Notes: generated by a model not told the origin, from the sequence alone. 64,000 nucleotides of DNA from Streptomyces pyxinae (GCF_024756275.1 NZ_JANUGQ010000004.1:62001-126000); one strand, 5' to 3'. Counted from the first letter of the stretch, positions 8,544 through 17,699 are shown. Numbers and translations are program-made.

Positions 8544-8814
8544 GACCACCGCCGGGAAGCGGAGCAGTCGATCACGTTTCGCACCCCACTGGTCGAAGCC
8601 GGGGAGAAGCGGATACGGGGATGAAGGGATACGAGGACGGGGTGGGGGTCGCGGGCTCGGGGCGTGGCGGCGCGGGGCATCGGAAGTCCGGAAGGCGCGG
8701 GAGGGACGGGGCGGCGGGCGCGGAGCATGAGCCTCGGCCTCGGCGGCGATGAGAGCGGCGACGCGGACGGAGCCGCCGGCGCGGGGCACGGGCCAGGGGC
8801 ATACGGCCACGGGC
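8544..8814. other. intergenic stretch with no supported gene
   Basis: Together with the promoter to its left this is a gap of more than 300 bp between the amidohydrolase start and the end of the next gene. Apart from a repeated GGATAC (around 8610 and 8630) I see nothing defined. Confidence 0.5.
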
Positions 8815-10344
8815 TCAGCCGGCGGCCAGTCCGGCGACCCGGAGCGCGTGGACCAGGTCCGCCTCGCGGTCCGGGGACGCCGCGCGGGCGGCGGCCAGCA
8901 CCAGCGGGACCAGCCGGTCCGGGGCCTGTCCGGCGAGCCGGGCCGCCTCCTCCGGGGCCCGGAACCGTACGACGGCGTCCACCAGGGCCCACGCGTGCGC
9001 GCCGCTCCCGCCTTCGGCCAGGGCCAGCACGGCGGCGGCCGTCTCGGCGGCCGGCCGGGCCACCCCCTGGCGCAGCAGCCCCCGGGCGTCCGCCGCCCGG
9101 CCCGCCGCGCCGAGGGCACCGGCCAGGGCGACGAGCCGGTCCGGGGGCAGGGCGGCCGCCTCCCAGAGCAGGGTGCCCCAGTCGGCGGCGAGCCCGGCGG
9201 CCTCCAGTCCGGCGGCCAGGGCCACCAGTCGCCCGGCCGGCCACCGGGCGGCCTCGCAGAGCAGCACCAGGGCCTCGCCGCTCCGTCCCGTCCGGCGCAG
9301 CGCGGGCAGGGCGGCCACGGTTCGCCGGACCGCCCGCACATCCGCCTCGTCCGGCTCGGGCAGCGGCTCCGGACCCTCCGGCGGACGGACCCCCGGCTCC
9401 GGCACCGTGCCGAACCGGGCGCCACGCGGCAGGGCGGCGACGACGGGCAGCTCCGGGACGGCGGCCCCGGCGCCGTACGCGCCGGGGCGCGGGGCCGGCG
9501 GATACCCGGCTCCCGGGTCATGGCCGGACCCGGCGCCGGGGACGGCCGGCGCGTCGGTATCCCCGGTGGTCTCGGCGGCGTCCGCGTCCAGCCAGGCGTA
9601 CCGGGCGCCGCGCGGCCGCTTCCGGGCGACGGCTCCCCGGGCCGCGTGCGACCGGGAGCGGAGGCGCGGCCCGGCTAAGGCGGCGGCCTCCGGACCGGGC
9701 ACGGCGGCCTCCGGCTCCCGCACGCCGGGCCCTGGTCCCACTGCGGCGGGCTCCGGGCCGGGCGCGAGGGGCTCGGGCCCCGGCACGGCGGGCGCCGGTT
9801 CCGGGCCGGCGGCCTCCCGGGCGACCGCGGCCGGTTCCGGGCCGAGCGCGGCCAGCCGGGCGTCCAGCTCCACGAGCCGGGCGGAGGCCCGCGCGTGGTC
9901 GTCCCGCAGCCAGGCCAGCTCCCCGGCCAGCCGCGCCGCCTCGGCGGAGCCCTCGGCCACCGTACCCAACAGGACCGACACCCGATCGGCCCCGGCGGCG
10001 GCGCGGTCCCGCTCGCGCTCCATCGCCGCCCGCCGGCCGCGCAGGGCCGGGCGCCCGCCGGGGCGCCGGTCCCGGGCGGCGGCCGCCCTGGTGTGCAGGG
10101 CCCGGGCCCGGGGCAGTTCGGCGTCCGCCGCGTCCGGTCCCCGGAGGGCGGCGAGGTCCTGGAGCAGGGCCTCCACCACGTCCCAGGGCGGCAGCTCCGT
10201 ACCGGCGACGCAGGCCCGGAGTCCCTCGGCGTCCCGCCGGAGGAAGACGCCGTACCAGCCGGCCCCGGGATCGAGCACGGCCGTCAGCCGCGCCAGCCAC
10301 TCGGTGAACCCCGTCTCACCGTGCACGGGTAGAGGCATTGCCAT
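8815..10344 (-). CDS. large Ala/Pro-rich protein with degenerate C-terminal repeats
   Basis: This 509-aa protein has no catalytic motif I recognise. The first roughly 80 residues look like a small folded domain (GETGFTEWLARLTAVLDPGAGWYGVF, quoted in part: WLARLTAVLDP and GWYGVFLRRD). Then comes a charged, probably coiled region, a long Pro/Gly/Ala-rich low-complexity linker, and a C-terminal part built of degenerate helical units. In that last part the pattern RLVALAxGLxAAGLAADWxxLLxEAA recurs about every 35 residues, as in TPR/PPR-like solenoids. Similar proteins in streptomycetes are annotated only as hypothetical. ATG 10344 is preferred because it lies just before the folded start and has GAGGGG upstream; an ATG at 10413 has none. 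Confidence 0.7.
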   Translation of the reverse strand: MAMPLPVHGETGFTEWLARLTAVLDPGAGWYGVFLRRDAEGLRACVAGTELPPWDVVEALLQDLAALRGPDAADAELPRARALHTRAAAARDRRPGGRPALRGRRAAMERERDRAAAGADRVSVLLGTVAEGSAEAARLAGELAWLRDDHARASARLVELDARLAALGPEPAAVAREAAGPEPAPAVPGPEPLAPGPEPAAVGPGPGVREPEAAVPGPEAAALAGPRLRSRSHAARGAVARKRPRGARYAWLDADAAETTGDTDAPAVPGAGSGHDPGAGYPPAPRPGAYGAGAAVPELPVVAALPRGARFGTVPEPGVRPPEGPEPLPEPDEADVRAVRRTVAALPALRRTGRSGEALVLLCEAARWPAGRLVALAAGLEAAGLAADWGTLLWEAAALPPDRLVALAGALGAAGRAADARGLLRQGVARPAAETAAAVLALAEGGSGAHAWALVDAVVRFRAPEEAARLAGQAPDRLVPLVLAAARAASPDREADLVHALRVAGLAAG

Positions 10345-10499
10345 GTCCGCGTCCGTCCCCTCGCCACCGACCGGGGCGCCCGGACCGCCCGGGCCCGTCC
10401 GGTCCGCAGGCATTGGACCGCAGGGGTGTTACAGCGCGGCTACGGCGAGTTTTCGGTCCCCGACACGGCAGAACCGGCCCCGCCGTCCACCCCGGCGGC

Positions 10500-10946
10500 T
10501 CAGCCGACCGGGCCCGGACCGGTCCCCGGCTCGGCGGCACCCGGACCGTTCGCGCCGGACTGCGGAGCGGCGCCGAACCGTACGGCGATGCCCACGTGCG
10601 GCCGCCGGCCACGCCGCCAGAGCGTGGCCGGGACGTCGATCAGCCAGAACTGCCAGGAGTATTTGCGGGCGAGCAGTCTCCGCACCCGCGCCAGGTCCTC
10701 CACCAGCCGGCCGGTTCCCTCGACGGCGGGCGTCCCCGCCGCCACCCGGCCGCGTACGTCGCAGGGGGCGACCAGAACCCGGGTGTTCCGCCGCAGCCGC
10801 TTCACCTTCCAGGAATCGGCGCGGGTCCACATGACCAGCTCGTCGCCGTCGACCGCGAACCAGATCGGGGTCGCGACGGGCGTGCCGTCCTTGCGGAACG
10901 TGGTGAGACTGACGTACTTGCCCTGGGCCACTCCATGGGGGATCAC
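10500..10946 (-). CDS. PPOX-class F420-dependent oxidoreductase
   Basis: This 148-aa split-beta-barrel flavin/deazaflavin-binding protein is of the PPOX class. The sequence KYVSLTTFRKDGTPVATPIW is the characteristic opening strand pair, followed by FAVDGDELVMWT and VLVAPCDVRGR. The last 25 residues are a Gly/Pro-rich tail. It starts 11 nt after the stop of the helix-turn-helix gene on the same strand, so the two are probably one transcript. Members reduce F420- or FMN-dependent substrates such as quinones; the substrate here is unknown. It is the third F420-type enzyme in the first 11 kb. Confidence 0.88.
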   Translation of the reverse strand: MIPHGVAQGKYVSLTTFRKDGTPVATPIWFAVDGDELVMWTRADSWKVKRLRRNTRVLVAPCDVRGRVAAGTPAVEGTGRLVEDLARVRRLLARKYSWQFWLIDVPATLWRRGRRPHVGIAVRFGAAPQSGANGPGAAEPGTGPGPVG

Positions 10947-10957
10947 ACCGGACGACC

Positions 10958-11215
10958 CTATGCCGCGGCGGGCTCCGGCGCACAGTGCGCGACCAGTTCG
11001 TCCATCGACAGCTCCAGGACCCCGGCCAGCGCCGCGACGGTGAAGAAGGCCGGAGTGGGGGCGCGGCCGGTCTCGATCTTGCGCAGCGTCTCGGCGGAGA
11101 GTCCCGCCGCCGTGGCGATCTCCAGCATGGAACGCGGGCCGCGGGCCGCACGGAGCAACCGGCCGAGCCGCTCGCCGCGTTCGCGTTCTTCGGGGGTGAG
11201 AGGGGTGCGCACCAT
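10958..11215 (-). CDS. XRE-type helix-turn-helix regulator
   Basis: This 85-aa single-domain DNA-binding protein has the XRE pattern: RLGRLLRAARG, then the recognition region MLEIATAAGLSAETLRKIETGRAPTP. The second ATG (11215, MVRTPLTPEERERG) is favoured because TAGAAT stands 7 nt before it, a -10 position for a leaderless transcript. An ATG 9 nt upstream would put the start inside that -10. It is co-directional with the PPOX gene 11 nt downstream and probably regulates that unit. Confidence 0.85.
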   Translation of the reverse strand: MVRTPLTPEERERGERLGRLLRAARGPRSMLEIATAAGLSAETLRKIETGRAPTPAFFTVAALAGVLELSMDELVAHCAPEPAAA

Positions 11216-11222
11216 GAGCGCC

Positions 11223-11228
11223 ATTCTA
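11223..11228 (-). promoter_or_regulatory. -10 element for a possibly leaderless transcript
   Basis: On the minus strand TAGAAT is followed after 7 nt by the ATG at 11215. A weak -35 (TGACTG) lies about 18 nt further upstream. The arrangement fits leaderless initiation, which is common in Streptomyces. Confidence 0.4.
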
Positions 11229-11501
11229 ATACCGCCCCATCCGGCGCAGTCATGGGCAGGGGAAGAAAGTGGGCGGGATGGAGATCGGGAGTGCTGCGGC
11301 CCCGGGCGCCGTGCGCGCGACCGGCCGGGTGGGCGCCGAGGCGCCGGCGGTTGCGCGGAAGGTCGCTACCACGGCACTCCCGCCGCCACCCGCCTGTCAA
11401 GACCCGGCCGGGTGATTCGCGATGTACGGCGCGGCCGGGCCAGGGGGGCGCCCCGGGCCCGCCGGCCGCCGAGACGCCCGGCGGCCGGTCGTGTCCGTCC
11501 G

Positions 11502-13391
11502 TCAGCGCGCCGGGCGGACCACCATGGCCGAGCCGCCGCCCCGCCGGACCGTTTCGGCCGCTGCCACCCAGCGACCGTCCGGCAGTCGCTGCACGCCGGT
11601 GGCCGCGCCGATCTCCGGGTTCTTCTTGAAGGAGTGCCCCAGCGCCTCCAGGCGGGCGCGCGAGGGGCTGTCGTACAGCGCCGGTTCCAGTTCCGTCGCG
11701 GGCGCGTTGCGCTGGCTGGCCCGGGGCGCCGCGATGGCGTCGACCAGCCGCAGATCGCGGTCGAGCACCCCGGTCAGGGTCTGGAGCACCGTGGTGATGA
11801 TGGTCGCGCCACCCGGCGAACCCACCGCCAGCACCGGTCGGCCGTGCCGGTCCAGGACGATGGTCGGGGACATCGAGGAGCGTGGCCGCTTTCCGGGGCC
11901 CGGGAGGTTCGGGTCGTGCACGGCCGGATCGGCCGGAGCGAACGAGAAGTCGGTCAGCTCGTTGTTGAGCAGGAAGCCCCGGCCGGGCACGGTGATCCCG
12001 CTGCCGCCGGTCTGCTCGATGGTCAGCGTGTAGGCGACGACGTTGCCCCATTTGTCAGCCGTCGTCAAGTGGGTGGTGTTTTCCCCCTCGTACGTGGTCG
12101 GGGTGGCCCGGCCCCCGGCCCCGCACGGCCGGGGGTGGCGCGGGTCCCCGGGCGCGAGCGGGCTGGTGAGCGCGGCGTCGTCATGGATCAGGCAGGCCCG
12201 GCTGTCCGCGAAGCGCTGCGAGAGCAGCCCCTTGACCGGCACGTCCTCGAAGTCCGGGTCACCGACCCAGCGTCCCCGGTCCGCGAACCCGATCCGGCTC
12301 GCCTCGATGAACCGGTGAAGATACCGTTCCTGGGAAGCCGCCCGGGGCGAGAGGTCGGTGCGCTCCAGGATGTTGAGGGCCTCACCGATGGTGGTGCCGC
12401 CCGAGGAGGACGGCGGCATGCCGTAGATGTCCAGCCCCCGGTAGCCACTGCGGGTGGGCTGTCGGCGCTCCACCGTGTACCCGGCCAGGTCCCGGGTGGT
12501 GAGGTCGCCGGGCCGTACGGTACGGGTGGCGCCGGGGCGCACCGGGGGCTTGCGTACGGTACGGACGATGTCGGCGGCCAGTTCGCCCCGGTAGAGCGCG
12601 TCGGCGCCCTCGCGCCCCAGCTTCTCGTACGTCCGGGCGAGATCGGGGTTCTTGAGCCGGGAGCCGACGACCGGCGGCTTCCCGCCGGGCAGGAAGAGCG
12701 CGGCGGTGGCCGGGAAGTCCCGGAACCGGGCCTCGTTGGCCTGGGTCTGCGAGCGGAAGGTGGCGTCCACGGTGAAGCCGTCGCGGGCCAGCCGCTCGGC
12801 CGGCTTGAGCAGTTCGCCCAGGGGCTTGCTGCCCCAGGCGCCGAGCGCGGTCCGCCAGGTGGCCGGGGTGCCGGGGGTGCCGACGCTCAGCCCGCTGGTC
12901 ACCGCCTCGTCGAACGGAATCGGCTTGCCGCCCGCCAAGAAGAGGGAGGCGTCCGCCGAGCCCGGGGCGGTCTCGCGTCCGTCGATGGTATGGACGGCGC
13001 GGGTGCGGGCGTCGTAGTGGACGAAGTAGCCGCCGCCCCCGATGCCCGCCGAGTACGGTTCGGTGACACCGAGCGCCGCCGCCGTCGCCACCGCCGCGTC
13101 CACCGCGTTGCCGCCCGCCTTGAGCACCTTCAGGCCGGCCGCCGAGGCATCGGCGTCCACGCTGGAGACCGCCCCGCCGTACCCGATCGCTTCCGGGACC
13201 TTGACCGGTGTGCCGCCCCGGGCGGGCGCCGGAGCCGTGCCCTGAGCGGCCGGCTGGTTCGCCGGCTGCCGCACCGGCGCGGGCGGCGGGGCCGGGGGCG
13301 CGGCGAGCGGGGGTGGCGCGGCGGCGCCCACCGACAGGGCCGTGGCGGCGACCGCGGCGAGGGAGAGGTTCCGTACAGTGGAGCGACGCAT
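11502..13391 (-). CDS. ggt: gamma-glutamyltransferase, exported
   Basis: This 629-aa N-terminal-nucleophile hydrolase cleaves glutathione and gamma-glutamyl amides. A signal peptide is visible (MRRSTVRNLSLAAVAATALS then an Ala-rich cleavage zone), followed by a Pro/Ala-rich linker to residue 60. The large subunit contains GGNAVDAAVATAAALGVTEP and the substrate motif YSAGIGGGGYF. Autocleavage would occur before T439 in GENTTHLTTADKWGN, giving the small subunit with its catalytic Thr. PSSSGGTTIGEALN and SPGGATIITTVLQTL are further family blocks. ATG 13391 has GGAGG four bases upstream. It is divergent from the next gene and is otherwise isolated. Confidence 0.95.
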   Translation of the reverse strand: MRRSTVRNLSLAAVAATALSVGAAAPPPLAAPPAPPPAPVRQPANQPAAQGTAPAPARGGTPVKVPEAIGYGGAVSSVDADASAAGLKVLKAGGNAVDAAVATAAALGVTEPYSAGIGGGGYFVHYDARTRAVHTIDGRETAPGSADASLFLAGGKPIPFDEAVTSGLSVGTPGTPATWRTALGAWGSKPLGELLKPAERLARDGFTVDATFRSQTQANEARFRDFPATAALFLPGGKPPVVGSRLKNPDLARTYEKLGREGADALYRGELAADIVRTVRKPPVRPGATRTVRPGDLTTRDLAGYTVERRQPTRSGYRGLDIYGMPPSSSGGTTIGEALNILERTDLSPRAASQERYLHRFIEASRIGFADRGRWVGDPDFEDVPVKGLLSQRFADSRACLIHDDAALTSPLAPGDPRHPRPCGAGGRATPTTYEGENTTHLTTADKWGNVVAYTLTIEQTGGSGITVPGRGFLLNNELTDFSFAPADPAVHDPNLPGPGKRPRSSMSPTIVLDRHGRPVLAVGSPGGATIITTVLQTLTGVLDRDLRLVDAIAAPRASQRNAPATELEPALYDSPSRARLEALGHSFKKNPEIGAATGVQRLPDGRWVAAAETVRRGGGSAMVVRPAR

Positions 13392-13503
13392 GCGCACCTC
13401 CGGTTGACGACCCGACGACCGTGCGCGCAGCCTAACTTCAGGCCAGGGGCCGTACCAGGACCGACTCGAACAGGGTTCCGCTCCCCCGCTAGCATGCGCG
13501 GCC

Positions 13504-14418
13504 ATGACGGAAGACCTCCTCGACATCGTGCTCGGAGTGCTCGCCACCGCCGTGAGCGCCGCGCTCGGCTGGCTGGCCCGGACCACGCTCTGGCGGCGCC
13601 GTCTCGGCCGCAAGCGGGCCTTCTTCGGTCTGCCACCCGACGCCGAATGCCTGTTGGTGGTCAACCAGGAGGCAGGCGAGGAGGGTGCGGGAGGCGCGGT
13701 CCACCGGTTCGACGTGTTCGCGCTGCTGGAGCTGGCGGCGCTGATCAAGGAGTGCGGGGCGCACGCCCGGATCGTGCGGCACGACACGGCGCACCAGGGG
13801 TTCGGGGAGCGCGCCGAATTCTGCCTCGGCGGGCCCGGCTCCAACCGCCGGATGGCGGCGCATCTGCGGAGCCTGCTGCCCGGGGTGCGGGTCACCACCG
13901 GTCCGGAACCGGTGGCGGAGCGGGGGACCTTCCGGATCGGCGGCGAGGAGTACCGGGCGGAGCGGGGCGCCTTCGAGTATGTGCTCCTGGCCCGGCTCAC
14001 GGCGGGCGAGGGCGGCCGGCCGGTCTTCCTCTTCTGCGGGCAGCGGGCCATCACCAACCAGGCGGCGGCGCGCTATCTGGCCCGCCACCATGAGCGACTG
14101 GCCCGGGAGCACGGCCGGCGGGGCTCGTTCGTGCTGCTGCTGAAGGTCGTCAACTCGGAGGCGTACGGCCCCGATGTGGTGGAGCTCGTCGCGGACGTCA
14201 CCCGCGCCGCCCGGACCGCTCCGGCGGCCGTCCCGGCCGCGGTGACCGCCGCCGCCCCGGCTCCCGCGGACCCGGCCCCGGGGACCGGCCCCGAACCGGG
14301 CACCGGCGGCGGTGCGGGCGGCCGACGGGGCGCCCGGAGCGCCCGGGACCGGGCACGCCCGGCGGGCGACCGCCCCAGGTCACCGGCCGGCGATCCGACC
14401 GGTGCCGAGGACGGGTGA
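13504..14418 (+). CDS. membrane-anchored conserved protein of unknown function
   Basis: This 304-aa protein begins with a membrane segment (LLDIVLGVLATAVSAALGWLA, residues 5-25) and a basic RRRLGRKR stretch. Residues about 40-230 form a folded cytosolic domain (ECLLVVNQEAGEEGAGG, RAFDVFALLELAALIKECGAHARIV read in part, VFLFCGQRAITNQAAARYL). The last 75 residues are Pro/Ala/Gly-rich and probably disordered. I do not recognise a characterised family. It is divergent from ggt, 112 bp away. The spacing suggests separate promoters with no shared function implied. Confidence 0.75.
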   Translation: MTEDLLDIVLGVLATAVSAALGWLARTTLWRRRLGRKRAFFGLPPDAECLLVVNQEAGEEGAGGAVHRFDVFALLELAALIKECGAHARIVRHDTAHQGFGERAEFCLGGPGSNRRMAAHLRSLLPGVRVTTGPEPVAERGTFRIGGEEYRAERGAFEYVLLARLTAGEGGRPVFLFCGQRAITNQAAARYLARHHERLAREHGRRGSFVLLLKVVNSEAYGPDVVELVADVTRAARTAPAAVPAAVTAAAPAPADPAPGTGPEPGTGGGAGGRRGARSARDRARPAGDRPRSPAGDPTGAEDG

Positions 14419-14722
14419 TGGTGGCGGAGGACGGAGGCGGGTGAACCCGCCCGGACCGCGAGCGGCGGCACGACGGCGGCTCTCCTGGCCACGCCCGCCC
14501 CACGCACACCCCATGTCGGTTTCCGTCCAACGGATACGGCAACCGGGCCGGGTTCGCCGGGGACCCGGTGGGCTGGCGGTCGCGCCGGCCGGCCGTCCAA
14601 CCTCCGTGCGGGTGTCGGGCGTGTCACACCCGTTCCGGGGGAAAGTTTCCGGATCGCGGCAACCCGTCAACCTGAAGCGCCCTCTTCCCCGGGGACGACC
14701 ATTCGTATCGGAGGTTTTCGAG
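14419..14722 (+). promoter_or_regulatory. upstream region of the L,D-transpeptidase gene
   Basis: These 304 bp contain no supported gene. The only clear element is the ribosome site GGAGGT (14710-14715) that selects the TTG start 7 nt further on. Confidence 0.4.
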
Positions 14723-15907
14723 TTGAGCCGCATACGCCCGCGCACCCCGTTCCGCACCGCCGTTCTGTCCGGCACCGCGGTCCTCGCCGCGGCCGCCCTC
14801 ACCGCGTGCGGCGGGGCGGAGGGCTCCGGGACCGGCTCCGGCAAGGCGGCCGAGCCCACCACCCGGATCTCGGTCAACCTCAGCGGCCGGCAGGCCAAGG
14901 CGGGCGAGCCGGTGACGGTGAAGCTCGCGGCGGGCCGGCTCCAGCAGGTGACCGTCACCGACTCCAAGGGCGCGACCCTGGCCGGTGCGGTCGCCTCCGA
15001 CGGCAAGACCTGGACCTCCGCCCGGCCGGCCGCGCCGGGCACCGCGTACAGCGTGGAGGCACGGGACACCGGCGGCGGCACCGCGCGGGCGGACTTCGCC
15101 ACCGCCTCCCCGGAGAAGGTCAACAAGCTCACCCTGGCACCCGGCAAGAACACCACGGTCGGCATCGGGCACCCGCTGTCGATCGTCTTCGACCACCCGG
15201 TGAAGAACAAGGCCGCGGTGGAGAAGCGCCTGAAGGTCACCACCTCCAACCACACCGAGGGCTCCTGGGGCTGGATGAAGGACTACTCCGGCAAGGACCG
15301 GGTGGACTGGCGGCCGCGCGAGTACTGGAAGCCGGGCACCAAGGTGACGCTCGCCGCGGAACTGAACGGTGTCGACTCGGGCGGCGAGGGCGGCTGGTTC
15401 GTACGTGACTACCAGACCGGCTTCACCGTCGGCGCCCACCAGGTGGTCAAGGCCGATCTGGACCACCACACCCTCAAGCTGCTGCGCGACGGCGCGGTGG
15501 TCCGGGAGCTCCCGATGTCGGGCGGCACCCCGGGCGGCGACAAGGCGTCCTGGCGGGGCAAGACGGTGCTGATGTCGAAGGAGGGCACCATCAACATGCG
15601 CTCCGAGACGGTCGGACTGGGCGATGCCTACGACAAGATGGTCGACTACTCGATGCGGCTCACCTGGTCGGGCATGTACGCCCACGCCGCCCCCTGGAAC
15701 AAGGCCTACTTCGGCAACACCAACCACAGCTCCGGCTGCCTCGGCATGAGCACCTCCGACGCCGGCTGGCTCTACGGCCAGGTGCGGCCCGGCGACCCGT
15801 TCGAAGTGGACGGCGCGGATGCCAAGGGCACTCAGGCGGTCAACAACGGCTACGGCGACTGGAACGTCTCCTGGGCCGACTGGCAGGCCAAGTCCGCGGC
15901 GCACTGA
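14723..15907 (+). CDS. L,D-transpeptidase lipoprotein with Ig-like domains
   Basis: This 394-aa exported enzyme cross-links peptidoglycan stem peptides in the 3-3 manner. The signal peptide ends in a lipobox LTAC, with C29 as the lipidated residue. Two beta-sandwich Ig-like regions follow (about 45-135 and 135-240), then the YkuD catalytic domain with the Cys at about residue 339 in NHSSGCLGMS. That sequence is a variant of the usual SHGC motif. The TTG start at 14723 is chosen because GGAGG lies 7-8 nt upstream and the lipoprotein leader begins there, with no in-frame ATG nearby. A strong hairpin follows the stop. Confidence 0.93.
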   Translation: MSRIRPRTPFRTAVLSGTAVLAAAALTACGGAEGSGTGSGKAAEPTTRISVNLSGRQAKAGEPVTVKLAAGRLQQVTVTDSKGATLAGAVASDGKTWTSARPAAPGTAYSVEARDTGGGTARADFATASPEKVNKLTLAPGKNTTVGIGHPLSIVFDHPVKNKAAVEKRLKVTTSNHTEGSWGWMKDYSGKDRVDWRPREYWKPGTKVTLAAELNGVDSGGEGGWFVRDYQTGFTVGAHQVVKADLDHHTLKLLRDGAVVRELPMSGGTPGGDKASWRGKTVLMSKEGTINMRSETVGLGDAYDKMVDYSMRLTWSGMYAHAAPWNKAYFGNTNHSSGCLGMSTSDAGWLYGQVRPGDPFEVDGADAKGTQAVNNGYGDWNVSWADWQAKSAAH

Positions 15908-15920
15908 CCGTTCCCCGAGC

Positions 15921-15964
15921 CGCGCCAACTCCCGGCCGAAACAATCCGGACGGGAGTTGGCGCG
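15921..15964 (+). terminator. 14-bp perfect hairpin after the L,D-transpeptidase gene
   Basis: CGCGCCAACTCCCG (15921-15934) pairs perfectly with CGGGAGTTGGCGCG (15951-15964) around a 16-nt loop. It begins 13 nt after the stop codon and lacks a T-tract. Confidence 0.75.
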
Positions 15965-15986
15965 AACCTCACCAGCCCCAACGATC

Positions 15987-16021
15987 GTTACCGGTACGTA
16001 ACTTACTGCTCGGTTACTTAC
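15987..16021. promoter_or_regulatory. repeat-containing operator region before the S15 hydrolase
   Basis: GTTAC-N6-GTAAC (15987-16002) is an inverted repeat. Its right half extends into GTAACTTAC (15998-16006), which is repeated as GTTACTTAC at 16013-16021 after a 6-nt spacer. The block is AT-rich and ends 55 nt before the GTG start. It looks like a multi-site operator or promoter. Confidence 0.5.
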
Positions 16022-16076
16022 GTGTGCCACACGTGCATACCCCGGATGCCCCCTTACCGCATCCGAGGAGTGAGCC

Positions 16077-17699
16077 GTGGGAAATCCCCGCACCGCCCTG
16101 CGTACGACGACGACCGGAGCCCTGCTGACCGCACTGGTGGCGAGTGCCGTGCTCGCCACCGGACCGTCCGGCGCGGTCGCCGCGGAGACACCGGCTGCCG
16201 CACCGGCCTCCGGGGCCGCCGCCGGCCGGTCCTCCGGCGGCGGCATACGGTTCGTCGACATCCCGGGGGACGGCGGCGTCGTGCTCAAGGGCAATGTGGT
16301 CACTCCCACTGACGCCGTACCGGGCCACCGCTATCCGGTGCTCGTGCTCCCGGCCAGCTGGGCCACGTCCCAGCTGCAGTACCTGATACAGGCCCGCAAG
16401 TTCGCGGACTCCGGTTATGTGGTGGTCAGTTACACCACTCGTGGCTTCCTGGGCTCCGGCGGCGAGATCGAGGTGGCGGGGCCGCCGGACATCGCGGACG
16501 CCTCCCGGGTGATCGACTGGGCGCTGGCCCACACACCCGCCGACCCGGCGGCCGTCGGGATGGCCGGGATGAGTTACGGCGCGGGCATCACCCTGCTTGC
16601 CGCCGCGCAGGACAAGCGGGTACGGACGGTGGTCGCCCTGAGCGGCTGGGGCGACCTGGAGCAGTCCATCTACGGCGGCCGCACCCAGCACCTCCAGGCG
16701 GGCGCCCTGCTCGGCGGCGCGGGGTACCTCGCGGGCCGCCCCAGCGCCGAATTCCAGCAGGTACTGCGGGGGTTCATGAGCTCCGACCTCTCCGGCGAGG
16801 AGGCGATGAGGGCCTGGGCCGCCCGGCGCTCCCCCGCCAACCAGCTGGACCGGCTCAACGCCAACGGCCCCGCCGTGATGCTCGCCGGCGCCTGGGGCGA
16901 CACGCTCTTTCCGCCCAATCAGTACGCCGCCTTCTACGAGAAGCTCGCCGGTCCCAAGCGGCTGGAGCTGCGCCCCGGCGACCATGTCACACCCGAACTC
17001 GCCGGACTGCTCGGCGTCCCCAACGACACCTGGAACAGCGCCCATCGATGGCTGGACCACTACCTGAAGGGGGTTGACAACGGCGTGGACCGGGAGCGCC
17101 CGGTCCAGCTCTCCTCCCGCTCGGGCGGCGGCTACGAGACCTACCCGGACTGGAAGTCGGTCGGCGCCACCGAGCGCAAAATCGCCCTGGGCGCCCGGCA
17201 GCGGATCCTCGCCAACGTCGACTCGGGCGCCAACGGCGGCATGGTCATCCTCTCCAACGCGCTCGACCAGTTCCTGAAGCTGCCGCCGGTGGTGTCCGTC
17301 CCGCTGCTCCCCCGCCCGTTCGCGGCGGTCTGGGAGTCCGGACGATACGGCGCCATCCAGCACGTCCGGGGCACCGCGCGGCTGCACACCACGGTCAGCA
17401 GCACCGCGTCGAGCGGCACCTTCATGGCGTACCTCTACGACGTGGGCCCGCTCGGGCTGGGCAAGCTGGTCAGCACGGCACCGTACACCTTCCACGACCG
17501 GACCCCGGGCCGGCCGTTCGGCGTCGACCTGGAGCTGGGCTCCACCGCGTACGACGTCCCGGCGGGGCACCGGCTGACCGTGGTCGTCGACACCGTGGAC
17601 CCGCTCTACGCCGAGCACAATCCGTTCGGTGCCCGGCTGACCTTCTCCTCCCCGGCGGCCGACCCGTCGTATCTCTCGGTGCCGCTGCGGGAGGAGTGA
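16077..17699 (+). CDS. secreted S15/CocE-type alpha/beta hydrolase
   Basis: This 540-aa exported hydrolase is of the X-Pro dipeptidyl-peptidase/CocE family. A signal peptide (residues 1-36, ending AVAA) precedes an Ala-rich linker. The alpha/beta hydrolase core includes SYTTRGFLGSGG and the nucleophile S166 in GMSYGAG, with GAWGDTLFPPNQY carrying the acid and GDHVTPEL near the expected His. The C-terminal part (about 380-540) is the beta-jelly-roll typical of the family (VDTVDPLYAEHNPFGARLTF). GTG 16077 has GAGGAG 6 nt upstream. Its natural substrate, a proline-containing peptide or an ester, is not shown. Confidence 0.9.
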   Translation: MGNPRTALRTTTTGALLTALVASAVLATGPSGAVAAETPAAAPASGAAAGRSSGGGIRFVDIPGDGGVVLKGNVVTPTDAVPGHRYPVLVLPASWATSQLQYLIQARKFADSGYVVVSYTTRGFLGSGGEIEVAGPPDIADASRVIDWALAHTPADPAAVGMAGMSYGAGITLLAAAQDKRVRTVVALSGWGDLEQSIYGGRTQHLQAGALLGGAGYLAGRPSAEFQQVLRGFMSSDLSGEEAMRAWAARRSPANQLDRLNANGPAVMLAGAWGDTLFPPNQYAAFYEKLAGPKRLELRPGDHVTPELAGLLGVPNDTWNSAHRWLDHYLKGVDNGVDRERPVQLSSRSGGGYETYPDWKSVGATERKIALGARQRILANVDSGANGGMVILSNALDQFLKLPPVVSVPLLPRPFAAVWESGRYGAIQHVRGTARLHTTVSSTASSGTFMAYLYDVGPLGLGKLVSTAPYTFHDRTPGRPFGVDLELGSTAYDVPAGHRLTVVVDTVDPLYAEHNPFGARLTFSSPAADPSYLSVPLREE

